A DNA stretch of 64,000 nt from positions 62,001-126,000 of the forward strand of contig NZ_CP023563.1 in the NCBI RefSeq assembly GCF_002407185.1, read 5' to 3'. Below, one piece after another: positions 33,364 to 42,510 of the stretch. Position numbers and translations under genes: made by a program. A model generated the notes under the pieces. It did not search any database, had not been told where the DNA came from, and saw only the letters and a list, made by a program, of their open reading frames with translations. Within the stretch, counting starts at the first letter, position 1; each line of letters starts with the position of its first letter. This DNA is from Brachybacterium vulturis (GTDB lineage Bacteria > Actinomycetota > Actinomycetes > Actinomycetales > Dermabacteraceae).

Positions 33364-34611
33364 ATGTCGCATACGCCGACGCCACCCGCACCGCTGTCCC
33401 CCGGCCGGCTGCGGCTGGTCATCGTCGCGATGTCCCTGGGCGCCTTCGCGATCGGCACCACCGAGTTCGCCAGCATGGGCCTGCTGCCCCAGATCGCCCG
33501 CGACCTCGAGGTGTCCATCCCGCAGGCCGGCATGCTCATCACCCTGTACGCCCTCGGCGTGGTGATCGGTGCGCCGCTGGTGACGATCGCGGCGGTGCGG
33601 ATCCCCCGCGCCCGGCTGCTGGTGCTGCTGATCGGCCTGATCGGACTGGGGAACCTGCTCTCCGCGATCGCTCCGGACTTCGCCACGCTGGCCACCGCCC
33701 GCTTCCTCGCGGGGCTCCCCCACGGCGCCTACTTCGGGGTCGCCTCGCTGGTCGCCGCCCGCCTCTCCCCGCCCGGCCGCCGCGCCCGCTCGGTGTCGCT
33801 GGTGATGCTGGGCCTGACGATCGCCACCATGATCGGGGTCCCGGCCTCCACCGCGCTCGGCCAGCAGGTGGGCTGGCGATCGGCCTACGTGATCGTGGTG
33901 GTGATCGCCGCCGCGACCACCCTGGCGATCTGGCGCCTGGTGCCCGAGCCCGAGGGGGCGGGCGCCACCGGTTCGATCCGCGGGGAGCTCGGTGCCCTGC
34001 GCCGCGGCCAGGTGTGGTTCGCGCTCGGGATCGGCGCCATCGGCTTCGGTGGCATGTTCGCCGTGTACAGCTACATCGGCGAGATCGTGCCGGGCGTGAT
34101 GGGCCTCGGCGTGCGCGCCGTGCCGGTGGCGCTGTTCGTGTTCGGCCTCGGCATGACGCTGGGCAACCTCCTCGCCGGCCGCCTCGCGGATCGCAGCATC
34201 TACGGCACCATCTTCCTGGGCCTGACCGGCATGGCGCTCAGCCTCGCCCTCTTCGGCCTGGTCGCCCAGAACGCGATCGCCGGGATGGTGGTGCTGCTCG
34301 CGATCGCGATCACCTCCCAGCTGATGGGCCCCTCCCTGCAGCTGTTCCTGCTCGACGCCTCGCCCGACGCCCCCTCACTGGCCGCCGCCCTGCACCATTC
34401 GGCGCTGAACATCGGCAATTCGCTCGGCGCCGCCCTCGGCGCGGCCGTGCTCGCCGCCGGCTGGGGCCTGCTCGCCCCGGCCTGGACCGGCGTGGTGCTC
34501 GCGGTGCTGGGCCTCGGGATCGCCGGCTGGTCCTACACCGTCCACCGCAGGCAGCGTCGCCGGGTCGAGGCGCCGGCGTCCACCGAGAGTGAGCTGTCGG
34601 TGCCGGCCTGA
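33364..34611 (+). CDS. MFS transporter, DHA1 drug/sugar efflux type
   Basis: 415-aa exporter with 12 predicted helices of the AraJ/Cmx/YdhP-like DHA1 family. Hallmarks are SLGAFAIGTTEFASMGLLPQIA in helix 1 and the RFLAGLPHGAYFGVA stretch in helix 4. ATG at 33364 has TGGAGG seven bases ahead. It lies after the phosphotransferase gene, so the two could form a modify-and-export resistance pair, but 234 bp separate them. Substrate unknown. Confidence 0.9.
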   Translation: MSHTPTPPAPLSPGRLRLVIVAMSLGAFAIGTTEFASMGLLPQIARDLEVSIPQAGMLITLYALGVVIGAPLVTIAAVRIPRARLLVLLIGLIGLGNLLSAIAPDFATLATARFLAGLPHGAYFGVASLVAARLSPPGRRARSVSLVMLGLTIATMIGVPASTALGQQVGWRSAYVIVVVIAAATTLAIWRLVPEPEGAGATGSIRGELGALRRGQVWFALGIGAIGFGGMFAVYSYIGEIVPGVMGLGVRAVPVALFVFGLGMTLGNLLAGRLADRSIYGTIFLGLTGMALSLALFGLVAQNAIAGMVVLLAIAITSQLMGPSLQLFLLDASPDAPSLAAALHHSALNIGNSLGAALGAAVLAAGWGLLAPAWTGVVLAVLGLGIAGWSYTVHRRQRRRVEAPASTESELSVPA

Positions 34612-34646
34612 GCCCCCGACGGCGCGACTCTCCCGTGCGAGGGTGA

Positions 34647-35588
34647 TCAGAGACCCCGGCTCCCCCGCACGCGGGCGACGGCTCCGCGCATCAGAGCGGG
34701 GGCCCGATAGGTCCGCACCGGTCTCCTTCCCGGTGCGTCGGCCTCGTACCAGTGCTCCTCCTCGTCGCCCCCGTCCGTGACCACTCCGCACGTGATCAGC
34801 TGCTCGAGGGTCCGGGCGGTCAGGGCGAGCCCGCGCAGGGCGCTGTCGGCGACGTGCCCGCTGCTCCGGTCCAGGGGCACGTCGCGCACGTAGGGGTGGC
34901 GGACCAGCCCCACGAGGAAGTCCACCGACTCGACGCAGTGCAGGAGCCTGCCATCGCACGGGTGATCGGGCAGGACCAGGCCGTCCGGCCCGCTCGCCAC
35001 CAAGAGCGCATCCCAGATGTCGTCCTCGGCCCTCTCCATGGTCGAGAACTCCCGGAATGCGGGGCGAGCGCTCTCGAGCACGGCGACGAGCAATCGGCGG
35101 GCACCGTCGAGCCCGTCCTCGTCGGGACCGTCCTCCGCGCGGGCATCGCTCCCGGTGCCGACCAGGGGCGTGCCCGTCGGCCGCACCCCTGCGTCCTCCC
35201 TGACGAGCCAGCCGTGACGGGTGAGCAGGTCCCAGGCCTGCTGGACTCGGGAGTCCGTGCCGCAGGGATGCCAGGCCCAGCCGTCGGAGCCGTCGCGGCA
35301 CGACTCCTCGACCCGCCGGCGATCGACGGCGTACAGCGTACCCAGCTTCGTGGTCCGGCACCCGTCCCCGACGAATTCCAGCAGGTGCTGGGCCACCCGG
35401 AGGAACGGCAGCTGCGCGGCCTCCGCCGCCATCGCGATGCGACCCGCCTCGTCCGAGGGTTCCTCCCTCGGGGCCGGGGCGTCGCCGAGGAACCAGGGTC
35501 TGGGCCGGTCCGGCGGTGTCGGGGGTGCACCGGCGAGGTCCTCGCCGAAGAGGTCAGCGGCCGTGGGCACTGCGTCATCGATCGTCAT
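34647..35588 (-). CDS. Hypothetical protein, 313 aa
   Basis: I do not recognise the family. The protein is acidic and soluble, with no signal or membrane segment. The middle region (FVGDGCRTTKLGTLYAVDRR, later RVQQAWDLLTRHGWLVRED) looks like one or two winged-helix-type segments. A Cys/His-bearing part (LVLPDHPCDGRLLHCVESVD) lies further on. The ATG at 35588 is the first start after a low-complexity Arg/Pro stretch that looks non-coding. It converges with the MFS gene at a 35-bp gap and is divergent from the TetR gene. Confidence 0.7.
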   Translation of the reverse strand: MTIDDAVPTAADLFGEDLAGAPPTPPDRPRPWFLGDAPAPREEPSDEAGRIAMAAEAAQLPFLRVAQHLLEFVGDGCRTTKLGTLYAVDRRRVEESCRDGSDGWAWHPCGTDSRVQQAWDLLTRHGWLVREDAGVRPTGTPLVGTGSDARAEDGPDEDGLDGARRLLVAVLESARPAFREFSTMERAEDDIWDALLVASGPDGLVLPDHPCDGRLLHCVESVDFLVGLVRHPYVRDVPLDRSSGHVADSALRGLALTARTLEQLITCGVVTDGGDEEEHWYEADAPGRRPVRTYRAPALMRGAVARVRGSRGL

Positions 35589-35765
35589 GGGTCGAGCGTG
35601 CTGGACGCCCCGGCGGGTGCGCCATGGCCCCTCACCGGGTGTGGACGACGGGGCCACGGGGAGGAACGGTCCCTCGCGCGGGGGGCGCCGGGGGCGTGAT
35701 GCCCGGTGCCGACGGGGCCCCTTCCCGCCCTTGACGGCACCCGGTGACCCGCGCCACACTCGAGG

Positions 35766-35781
35766 ATGAATGGTCATTCAT
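35766..35781. promoter_or_regulatory. TetR operator candidate ATGAATGGTCATTCAT
   Basis: Perfect 7-bp arms (ATGAATG/CATTCAT) with a 2-bp centre, AT-rich against a GC-rich background, 63 bp ahead of the TetR start. It is of the form used by FadR/Kst-type TetR repressors and probably controls the regulator together with the downstream acyl-CoA genes. Confidence 0.7.
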
Positions 35782-35844
35782 TTCTGCTGAGCGGCGTTCT
35801 CACGCGTCTCGGCCCGACGGTGCCCCACACCAGGAGGAGGGACC

Positions 35845-36513
35845 ATGCCCCGTCACGATGCGGCGATCGCTCCGGAGGAGGCCGCCCGTGCGGCGCGCTC
35901 GGATGCGCGCCGGCGGCAGGTCCTGCACGCGGCCGTGCCGCTGATGGAGCGCAGCGGCTCGCCGGCGGTGTCGATGCAGGCGATCGCCGACGAAGCCGGG
36001 GTCTCCGTCGGCCTCATCTACCGGTACTTCGCGAGCAAGCAGGAGCTCGTGCAGGCCGTGACCGAGGGCGTGCTCGATGACATGGCACGGATGCTCGCGG
36101 AGACGGTCGAGCCGGAGGAGGACCCGGTGCGGCAGATCGCCGGCGCCTTCGCCACCTACTGCACCGTCATCCGTGACAGCCGTCAGGCGGTGATGCTCAC
36201 CTATCGCGAATCGAACACCCTGGACGAGGTGGGTCGGAGCGTCGTCAAGGAACTGGAGGTGCGCACCGTCGAGCCGTTGCGCAGCGCCGTCGACACCGCT
36301 GTCGAGCAGGGTCTGCTGCGCCCGATCCACGCCGAGCTGTTCGCCTACGACCTGCTGACAGTGGCCCATTCCTGGGCGCTGAAGCACTGGTACTTCGCGC
36401 CGCGGATGACCTTCGAGGAGTTCCTGCGCTCCCAGACCGCACTGCTGCTGTCCACCGCGATCCACCCCGAACACCGCCACCGCTACCCCGACCTGCTCGG
36501 CGACCTCGCGTAG
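35845..36513 (+). CDS. TetR family transcriptional regulator
   Basis: 222-aa repressor. The TetR helix-turn-helix is at about residues 43-67 (MQAIADEAGVSVGLIYRYFASKQEL), and the C-terminal ligand domain resembles the TetR_C group found with acyl-CoA genes (the HSWALKHWYF segment near residue 175). GGAGGAGG precedes the ATG. It is followed at 62 bp by the acyl-CoA dehydrogenase gene in the same direction, so it is the likely local regulator responding to an acyl-CoA. Confidence 0.92.
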   Translation: MPRHDAAIAPEEAARAARSDARRRQVLHAAVPLMERSGSPAVSMQAIADEAGVSVGLIYRYFASKQELVQAVTEGVLDDMARMLAETVEPEEDPVRQIAGAFATYCTVIRDSRQAVMLTYRESNTLDEVGRSVVKELEVRTVEPLRSAVDTAVEQGLLRPIHAELFAYDLLTVAHSWALKHWYFAPRMTFEEFLRSQTALLLSTAIHPEHRHRYPDLLGDLA

Positions 36514-36575
36514 GACCACCTCGCGCAGCACCGGAGCCCCGCACTGCTGACGCGCCCACTGCCGAAGGAGGCCAC

Positions 36576-37718
36576 ATGGATTTCGTCATCGACGACGCGA
36601 TGCAGGGCTATATCGACGCGGCCGCCGAGGTCGCCACCCAGATCGCCCCCGCTCAGCAGCAGCGGGAGCAGGACCGGGTGATCGCCCCGGAGCTGCGCCG
36701 CCGGATGGGCGAGCTGGGGCTGATCGCCCCGGAACTGCCCTCGACGCTCGGCGGCCGTGACGAGCGTGCGCTGACCTCCGGGATGATCGCCGAGCAGATC
36801 GCCCGCGGTGACCTCACCGTCGCCTACGTGCAGATCATCAGCTCCCTGGTGGGGCAGGTCCTGGTTCGGAACGCTCGGCCCGAGGTGGCCGCCGACTGGA
36901 TCCCGCGGATCACCAGCGGCGAGGACCTGGTGGCGATCGGGCTCTCGGAGCCGGGCGCCGGCTCCGATGCCGGCAACCCCTCGATGACGGCCCGGCCCGA
37001 GCGCGACGGGTGGGTGCTGGAGGGCACCAAGTCGATGTCGTTCGCGATGGATGCACGTGCCGCCGTGGTCTTCGCCCGCACCGAGCCGGGGCGCCGCGGC
37101 AAGGGCATCACCGCCTTCCTGGTGGAGCTGGACCGCGACGGGATCCGGCGCCGTCGCGCCCCGGACCTGGGGACCCGGGCCGTGGGCCGCGGATACATCG
37201 ACTTCTCCGGCACCTGGATCCCTGCCCGGAACCAGCTCGGTGAGCTCGGTGAAGGGTTCACGCAGGTGATGCAGGGCTTCGACTTCTCCCGCGCGCTGAT
37301 CGGTCTGCAGGTGATCGGCACCGCCCAGGTCACCCTCGAGGAGACCTGGGAGTACACCGGTACCCGCACCGCCTTCGACCAGCCGCTGAGCTCCTTCCAG
37401 GGCGTCGCCTTCCCGCTGGCCGAGGCGGAGACGCTGCTGGCCGCCGCGCGGCTGCTCTGCCAGAGGACGCTCTGGCTGAAGGACTCCGGGCTGCCGCACA
37501 CCAAGGAGGCCGCGATGTGCAAGTGGTGGGCCCCGAAGACGGCGTACGACGTCATCCACCAGTGCCTGCTCAGCCACGGACAGAACGGCTACCTCACGGA
37601 CCGGCCCATCGAGCAGCGCCTGCGCGACGTGCTGGGTCTGCAGATCGGCGACGGCACCGCCCAGATCATGAAGCTCGTCATCGCCCGCCACACCGTGGAC
37701 CGCGAGCTCGCCCCGTGA
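36576..37718 (+). CDS. Acyl-CoA dehydrogenase, cyclohexanecarboxyl-CoA dehydrogenase-like
   Basis: 380-aa flavoprotein of the acyl-CoA dehydrogenase family, normal length. The FAD/substrate loop GLSEPGAGSDAGNPSMTA and the C-terminal GDGTAQIMKLVIAR are present. Overall text is close to AliB/BadJ-type cyclohexanecarboxyl-CoA dehydrogenases, which introduce the ring 1,2-double bond. The following BadH-like gene supports this reading. AAGGAGG precedes the ATG. A short-chain linear acyl-CoA substrate is the alternative. It heads a three-gene set with SDR and enoyl-CoA hydratase. Confidence 0.87.
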   Translation: MDFVIDDAMQGYIDAAAEVATQIAPAQQQREQDRVIAPELRRRMGELGLIAPELPSTLGGRDERALTSGMIAEQIARGDLTVAYVQIISSLVGQVLVRNARPEVAADWIPRITSGEDLVAIGLSEPGAGSDAGNPSMTARPERDGWVLEGTKSMSFAMDARAAVVFARTEPGRRGKGITAFLVELDRDGIRRRRAPDLGTRAVGRGYIDFSGTWIPARNQLGELGEGFTQVMQGFDFSRALIGLQVIGTAQVTLEETWEYTGTRTAFDQPLSSFQGVAFPLAEAETLLAAARLLCQRTLWLKDSGLPHTKEAAMCKWWAPKTAYDVIHQCLLSHGQNGYLTDRPIEQRLRDVLGLQIGDGTAQIMKLVIARHTVDRELAP

Positions 37719-37750
37719 CCGACCCGAGAACCGACCTGAGGAGCACCGCC

Positions 37751-38527
37751 ATGGCCGAGACCCCGGCCCCCGCCATCAACGACCAGGACCTCACCGGCCG
37801 CATCTGCCTCGTCACCGGCGCCGCCGGCGGCATCGGCCGGGGCATCGCCACGAAGCTCACCGCCGAGGGCGCGATCGTGGTGGTCGCCGATCTCGACGAG
37901 GAGGCGGCGCAGCACGTCGCCGCGGAGCTCGGCGGCCCCAGCCTCGCCGTCCCCGTCGACATCGCGGACCGAGCCTCCGTGGACGCGATGACCGCCCAGG
38001 TCGTGGACCGCTTCGGCCGGATCGACGTGCTGGTCAACAACGCCGGCTGGGACAAGGTGGGCCCGTTCCTGGACCAGGATCCCGCGCTCTGGGACCGCAT
38101 CATCGGGATCAACCTTGTCGGCACCCTGCACTGCAGCCAGTCGGTGGTGCGGGTGATGACCGCGCAGGGCCACGGCACCGTCGTGAACATCGCCTCGGAC
38201 GCGGCCCGGGTGGGCTCCAGCGGCGAGGCCGTGTACTCGGCGTGCAAGGGCGGGATCGTCGCCTTCACCAAGACCCTCGCCCGTGAGAGCGCCCGCGCCG
38301 GCATCACCGCCAACGCCGTCTGCCCCGGCCCGGCGGACACCCCGCTGTTCGACTCCATCTCCCAGGACAACCCCAAGCTGCGCGCCTCGCTCGAGCGAGC
38401 GATCCCGCTGCGCCGCCTCGCCCAGCCGGAGGACCTCGCCCACGCCGTGGCCTTCCTCGCCTCACCCGCCTCCCACTACATCACCGGCCAGACCCTGTCC
38501 GTCTCCGGCGGACTCACGATGGCCTGA
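37751..38527 (+). CDS. SDR dehydrogenase, 2-hydroxycyclohexanecarboxyl-CoA dehydrogenase (BadH)-like
   Basis: 258-aa classical SDR. The cofactor motif is TGAAGGIG (residues 22-29), catalytic S149, Y162 and K166. Long stretches (VNNAGWD, NIASDAARVGSSGEAVY, ITGQTLSVSGGLTM) match what I recall of Rhodopseudomonas BadH, which oxidises the 2-hydroxy group of the ring CoA ester with NAD+. ATG at 37751 has TGAGGAGC ahead and lies 32 bp after the dehydrogenase. The open frame upstream of it is a shadow of that gene. Confidence 0.87.
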   Translation: MAETPAPAINDQDLTGRICLVTGAAGGIGRGIATKLTAEGAIVVVADLDEEAAQHVAAELGGPSLAVPVDIADRASVDAMTAQVVDRFGRIDVLVNNAGWDKVGPFLDQDPALWDRIIGINLVGTLHCSQSVVRVMTAQGHGTVVNIASDAARVGSSGEAVYSACKGGIVAFTKTLARESARAGITANAVCPGPADTPLFDSISQDNPKLRASLERAIPLRRLAQPEDLAHAVAFLASPASHYITGQTLSVSGGLTMA

Positions 38528-38562
38528 GAACCCACGCCGGCCCGAACAGAGAGCAGCAGACC

Positions 38563-39357
38563 ATGACGGACCAGCAGTCCCCGCACCTCACGGCCCTCCG
38601 CACCGAGGTGAGAGACCGGATCGGCACGATCACGCTGCACCGTCCGGAGCAGCGCAACGCCCTGAACCAGGCCCTGCTGGCGGAGCTCTCCACCGTGCTG
38701 GACGCCTGGGAGGCCGACGCCGCCGTGCAGGGGATCATCATCACCGGCAGCGGCCCGCAGGCCTTCGCCGCCGGGGCCGATATCTCCGAGGTCGCGGCCT
38801 GGGGCGTCACCGAGGGGCTGGCCGCGACCATGCAGCGCCTCTACGACCGGCTCCAGGACTTCCCCAAGCCCACCCTCGCCGCGCTCAACGGCGTCGCGAT
38901 GGGCGGCGGGCTCGAGCTGTCGATGAGCTGCGACATCCGGATCGCCGCCGAGGAGGCGCGGATGGGCCTGCCGGAGGTGGGCCTCGGGGTGCTGCCCAGC
39001 GCCGGTGGCACCCAGCGGCTCTCCCGCCTGGTGGGCACCGGGCGGGCGCTCGAGATGATCCTCACCGGCAGGGCGCTGACCGCCGAGCAGGCCGAACGGT
39101 ACGGCCTGGTGACCACGGTGGTGCCCGCTGCGGACCTGCTGCCCACCGCGGCGGAGATCATGACGAGGATCCTCGCCAAGGGCCCGCTCGCGATACGACT
39201 CGCCAAGATGGTCATCGGCCCCGGCCACGACACGGATCAGCGCACCGGGCTGCTGCTGGAGCAGCTGGCGCAGACGCTGCTGTTCACGACCGCGGACAAG
39301 GCCGAGGGCACGGCGGCGTTCCTGGAGAAGCGGGCACCGGACTTCGACGGGCGGTGA
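38563..39357 (+). CDS. Enoyl-CoA hydratase/isomerase family protein
   Basis: 264-aa crotonase-family enzyme. Oxyanion-hole segments are seen at AFAAGADISEV and NGVAMGGGLELSMSCD, and the two catalytic glutamates expected for hydratases are in the GGLELSMSCD and PEVGLGVLPSAGG regions. It should hydrate the double bond made by the acyl-CoA dehydrogenase and supply the substrate for the SDR, as BadK does in the cyclohexanecarboxylate route. A ring-opening BadI-type hydrolase and a CoA ligase are not in this set. The gene starts 35 bp after the SDR stop. Confidence 0.9.
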   Translation: MTDQQSPHLTALRTEVRDRIGTITLHRPEQRNALNQALLAELSTVLDAWEADAAVQGIIITGSGPQAFAAGADISEVAAWGVTEGLAATMQRLYDRLQDFPKPTLAALNGVAMGGGLELSMSCDIRIAAEEARMGLPEVGLGVLPSAGGTQRLSRLVGTGRALEMILTGRALTAEQAERYGLVTTVVPAADLLPTAAEIMTRILAKGPLAIRLAKMVIGPGHDTDQRTGLLLEQLAQTLLFTTADKAEGTAAFLEKRAPDFDGR

Positions 39358-39467
39358 CGAGGTCCGCCAGCAGGTGCTCGGTAGGGTGGGCGGTTCCGGC
39401 GCCGGCATGCCTCGTCGTCCCGAGTGTGCGCTCCTTGAACATTCCCGCCGCGCCCCGGAGACTCGAC

Positions 39468-39523
39468 GTCCCGCCGTCCCGCCGTCCCGCCGTCCCGCCG
39501 TCCCGCCGTCCCGCCGTCCCGCC
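39468..39523. repeat. 8-bp tandem repeat (GTCCCGCC)7
   Basis: Seven exact copies of GTCCCGCC, ending 16 bp before the start codon of the D-serine-dehydratase-like gene. Because it lies between the likely promoter and the ribosome site, copy-number change would alter spacing or leader structure. Eight is not a multiple of three, so any reading through it would shift frame. Typical of a slippage-prone locus. Confidence 0.92.
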
Positions 39524-39539
39524 CCGAGCGAGGTCACCG

Positions 39540-40784
39540 ATGCCCCAGCACGCGCCACCGTCCCACCAGCGCACCGTCCAGCCCCGCGACAAGTCCTTCC
39601 CCGCCGAGCTCGTCGGCCGCCCGATCACCGCACTGGACGCACCGCTGAGCAGCTTCTCCACCCCGCTGCTGGTGCTCGACGAGTCGGTGATCGCGCACAA
39701 TCTGCGGGTCATGGCGCGCTGGACCACACAGCGCGGCCTCGAGCTGATGCCGCACGGGAAGACCACCATGGCGCCGGCGCTGTGGGCGCGGCAGCTGACC
39801 GCCGGCTGCACCGGGATCACGGTCGCCACCGGCTGGCAGGCGGATCTCGCGCTGCGGGAGGGGATCCGGACGGTGCAGCTGGCGAACACCTGCACCGATC
39901 CCGCCCTGCTGCGCCGGCTCGCCGCCCACCTGGCGGAGCATCCCGAGCAGGAGCTGGTGTGCTGGGCGGACAGCCTCGCCACCATCGACCTGCTCGAACG
40001 CGAGCTGCCGGCCGGCTCCTCCCTCGGGGTGCTGGTGGAGCTGGGGGCCGCCGGGGCCCGCACCGGCGCGCGCGAGCAGGCGACGGCCCGAGAGATCGGC
40101 GAGCGCATCGCCGCCTCCGCGGTGCTGCACCTGGTCGGCGCGGCCGGGTACGAGGGCGCGATCGCCCATGACCGCTCCCCCGCCTCCCTGGCCGCGGTCG
40201 CCGCCTACTGCGAGCGCCTGGCCGCTCTCGCGGAGTCGCTGCGCCCGCTGATCGCGGGGCCCCCCTGGGTGAGCGCCGGCGGCAGCGCCTACTTCGATCT
40301 GGTGACCGACGCGCTCGCGCCGCTCCGGGGCATGCGGAGGATCCTCCGCTCGGGCGCGTACATCGTCCACGACTCCGGCTTCTACCGCGGCATCTCCCCG
40401 CTGGATGCCACCCGCGGCCTCTCCGACCAGGAGGCGCTGCTGCCGGGGATGCGCGCCCACGCCCGGGTGGTCTCGATGCCGGAGCCCGGGCTGGCCCTGC
40501 TCGACGCCGGCAAGCGGGACGTGCCCTATGACGAGGGTCTGCCCGTCCCGCTCGGTGTCGCCACCGCGCTCGGCGGCCCCGAGCGTCCGCTGGAGGGGGA
40601 GATCACGGCCCTGAACGACCAGCACGCCTTCCTCCGCCACCCGGGCACGGCGGAGCTCGCCCTCGGGGACGTGGTCACGCTCGGGCTGTCCCATCCGTGC
40701 ACCGCCTTCGACAAGTGGCGGCTGATCCCGATCGTGGACCCCGCGACCGGCACGGTGCACGAGGCCGTGGAGACGTTCTTCTGA
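39540..40784 (+). CDS. D-serine dehydratase/D-threonine aldolase-like PLP enzyme
   Basis: 414-aa fold-type III PLP enzyme (alanine-racemase-like N-domain plus D-serine dehydratase-like C-domain). The PLP lysine is K74 in MPHGKTTMAP, and the metal-binding His and Cys are in GLSHPCTAFDKW, as in eukaryotic-type DSD enzymes. It probably deaminates or cleaves a D-amino acid in the cytoplasm. ATG at 39540 has GAGCGAGG upstream. It precedes, in the same direction, an N-acyl-D-amino acid deacylase and RidA, which together form a plausible D-amino-acid route. Confidence 0.87.
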   Translation: MPQHAPPSHQRTVQPRDKSFPAELVGRPITALDAPLSSFSTPLLVLDESVIAHNLRVMARWTTQRGLELMPHGKTTMAPALWARQLTAGCTGITVATGWQADLALREGIRTVQLANTCTDPALLRRLAAHLAEHPEQELVCWADSLATIDLLERELPAGSSLGVLVELGAAGARTGAREQATAREIGERIAASAVLHLVGAAGYEGAIAHDRSPASLAAVAAYCERLAALAESLRPLIAGPPWVSAGGSAYFDLVTDALAPLRGMRRILRSGAYIVHDSGFYRGISPLDATRGLSDQEALLPGMRAHARVVSMPEPGLALLDAGKRDVPYDEGLPVPLGVATALGGPERPLEGEITALNDQHAFLRHPGTAELALGDVVTLGLSHPCTAFDKWRLIPIVDPATGTVHEAVETFF

Positions 40785-40821
40785 GGGCGCGAGCGAGGTC
40801 CCAGCCGATGAGCACCCACCG

Positions 40822-42510
40822 ATGAGCGCCGTGCTGCTCCGCGGCGGCCGGGTCGTCGCCCCGGACGGCCTGGTCCGGGCCGACGTGCTCGTCGAGGGCG
40901 CGCGGATCACCGCCGTCGGCCGCATCGACCCCTCCCGCGCCCGGGGCGCGCAGGTGCTCGAGGCCGACGGGCGCCTGGTGATGCCCGGATTCATCGACGC
41001 CCATTCCCACGCCGACGGCGCCGTGTTCGAGCCCGAGGTGCAGCTGGCGCTGCTGCGTCAGGGAGTGACCAGCGTGATCGGCGGGCAGGACGGCGTCTCC
41101 TACGCCCCCGGCGACGGCACCTGGGCGAGCGAGTACTTCGCGGCGATCAACGGCCCCCACCCCACCTTCCGCGGCGGCTCGGTGGCCGACCTGCTGGCCA
41201 CCTACGACGATGCGGTACCGCTGAACGTCGCCTACCTGGTGCCCGCCGGGACCGTGCGCCACCAGGTGATGGGCGGCGCCGAGGGTCCGGCCGACCCCGC
41301 CGAGCGCGCGGCGATGACGGCGCTGGTCGCCCGCGCGGTGGCCGACGGAGCGGTGGGGCTCTCGACCGGGCTGGACTACACCCCGGGCCTGTTCGCGGAC
41401 GCCGAGGAGATCGCGGCGCTGTGCAGTCCGCTCGCCGCCGCCGGGCTGCCGTACGTCACGCACATGCGCGGCGGCTACGAGGAGAACTCGCAGGTGGGGA
41501 TCGAGGAGACGGTCCGTATCGGTCGTGCGGCCGGGGTGCCGGTGCACATCTCCCACTTCCACACCCGGGCCGCGGAGGCCGAGCGGCTGATGGGCCTCCT
41601 CGCGCGGGCGGGGGTGGAGGCGAGCTTCGACGCCTACCCGTACACGCGCGGCTGCTCCCTGCTGGGGATGACCCTGCTGCCGCCGGCGCTGAACGCGATG
41701 GCTCCCGGGGAGGCGAGCGCACTGCTGCGGGACCCCGCCCGGCGCGAGCTGCTGCGCCGCGAATGGTTCCCCGCGGTGGCGCATCATCCGAGCCTCGGGC
41801 CGGACTGGCCGGAGCTGCTCACGATCGCCCACACCGTCGCCGAGGAGTTCGCCTGGGCTCCCGGGCTCACCCTCGCGCAGGTCGCTGTGCGTCGCGGCAC
41901 CGATCCGATCGATGCGGCGCTGGACCTGCTGTCGGCGTCCGCGCTCGAGGTGAACGTGGTGATGGCGGTGCGCGACCAGCGCCCGGTGGAGGACCTGGGG
42001 AGGCTGCTGGCCCATCCGCGGCATCTCGGAGGGTCCGACGGGATCTTCGTCGGCGCCCATCCGCATCCTCGATCCCGCGGCGCCTTCGCCTCCTATCTCG
42101 CCACCTACGTGCGTGAGCACGGCTTCCTCGACTGGACCCAGGCGGCGCAGCATCTCTCCTCCGGGGCGGCGGAGCGCTTCCGTCTCGGTGAGCGCGGCGC
42201 CGTCGCCGAGGGGTTCCTGGCCGACCTGGTGCTCGTGGATCCCGCAGCCGTCACCGATCGCGCCACCTACCAGGACCCGCTGGCGATCGCGGTGGGGATC
42301 CAGGACGTGCTGGTGGCCGGGCGGCCCGTGCTCGCCGGCGGCCGCCTCACCGGTGAGCTGCCCGGTCGCGGGCTGCGCGCCGCACCCCGCAGACCGGACA
42401 CCGCCGCCGCCCCGCACCTCGACGGCGTAGCCTGCTCGGTCCCGCCGCTCTCGCCGGGCAGCGCCTGCGCCGCGCCGACGAACCGCCCACTGTCTCCAGG
42501 AGAACCATGA
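40822..42510 (+). CDS. N-acyl-D-amino-acid deacylase (amidohydrolase family)
   Basis: 562-aa amidohydrolase with the N-terminal beta-sandwich (LLRGGRVVAPDGL), metal motif DAHSHAD (H61, H63), a further HMRG stretch around residue 214, HISHFHTR and the late GSDGIFVGAHPHPRS segment typical of D-aminoacylases. It releases D-amino acids from N-acyl forms. The last roughly 35 residues are Pro/Ala-rich and run into the ribosome site of the next gene, ending in an ATGA overlap; they look like read-through added to a normal 525-residue body. It starts 37 bp after the PLP enzyme. Confidence 0.9.
   Translation: MSAVLLRGGRVVAPDGLVRADVLVEGARITAVGRIDPSRARGAQVLEADGRLVMPGFIDAHSHADGAVFEPEVQLALLRQGVTSVIGGQDGVSYAPGDGTWASEYFAAINGPHPTFRGGSVADLLATYDDAVPLNVAYLVPAGTVRHQVMGGAEGPADPAERAAMTALVARAVADGAVGLSTGLDYTPGLFADAEEIAALCSPLAAAGLPYVTHMRGGYEENSQVGIEETVRIGRAAGVPVHISHFHTRAAEAERLMGLLARAGVEASFDAYPYTRGCSLLGMTLLPPALNAMAPGEASALLRDPARRELLRREWFPAVAHHPSLGPDWPELLTIAHTVAEEFAWAPGLTLAQVAVRRGTDPIDAALDLLSASALEVNVVMAVRDQRPVEDLGRLLAHPRHLGGSDGIFVGAHPHPRSRGAFASYLATYVREHGFLDWTQAAQHLSSGAAERFRLGERGAVAEGFLADLVLVDPAAVTDRATYQDPLAIAVGIQDVLVAGRPVLAGGRLTGELPGRGLRAAPRRPDTAAAPHLDGVACSVPPLSPGSACAAPTNRPLSPGEP

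Noticed and set aside
39468-39523. Possible CRISPR array
   Set aside because: The units are 8 bp and contiguous with no spacers, so this is a simple tandem repeat.
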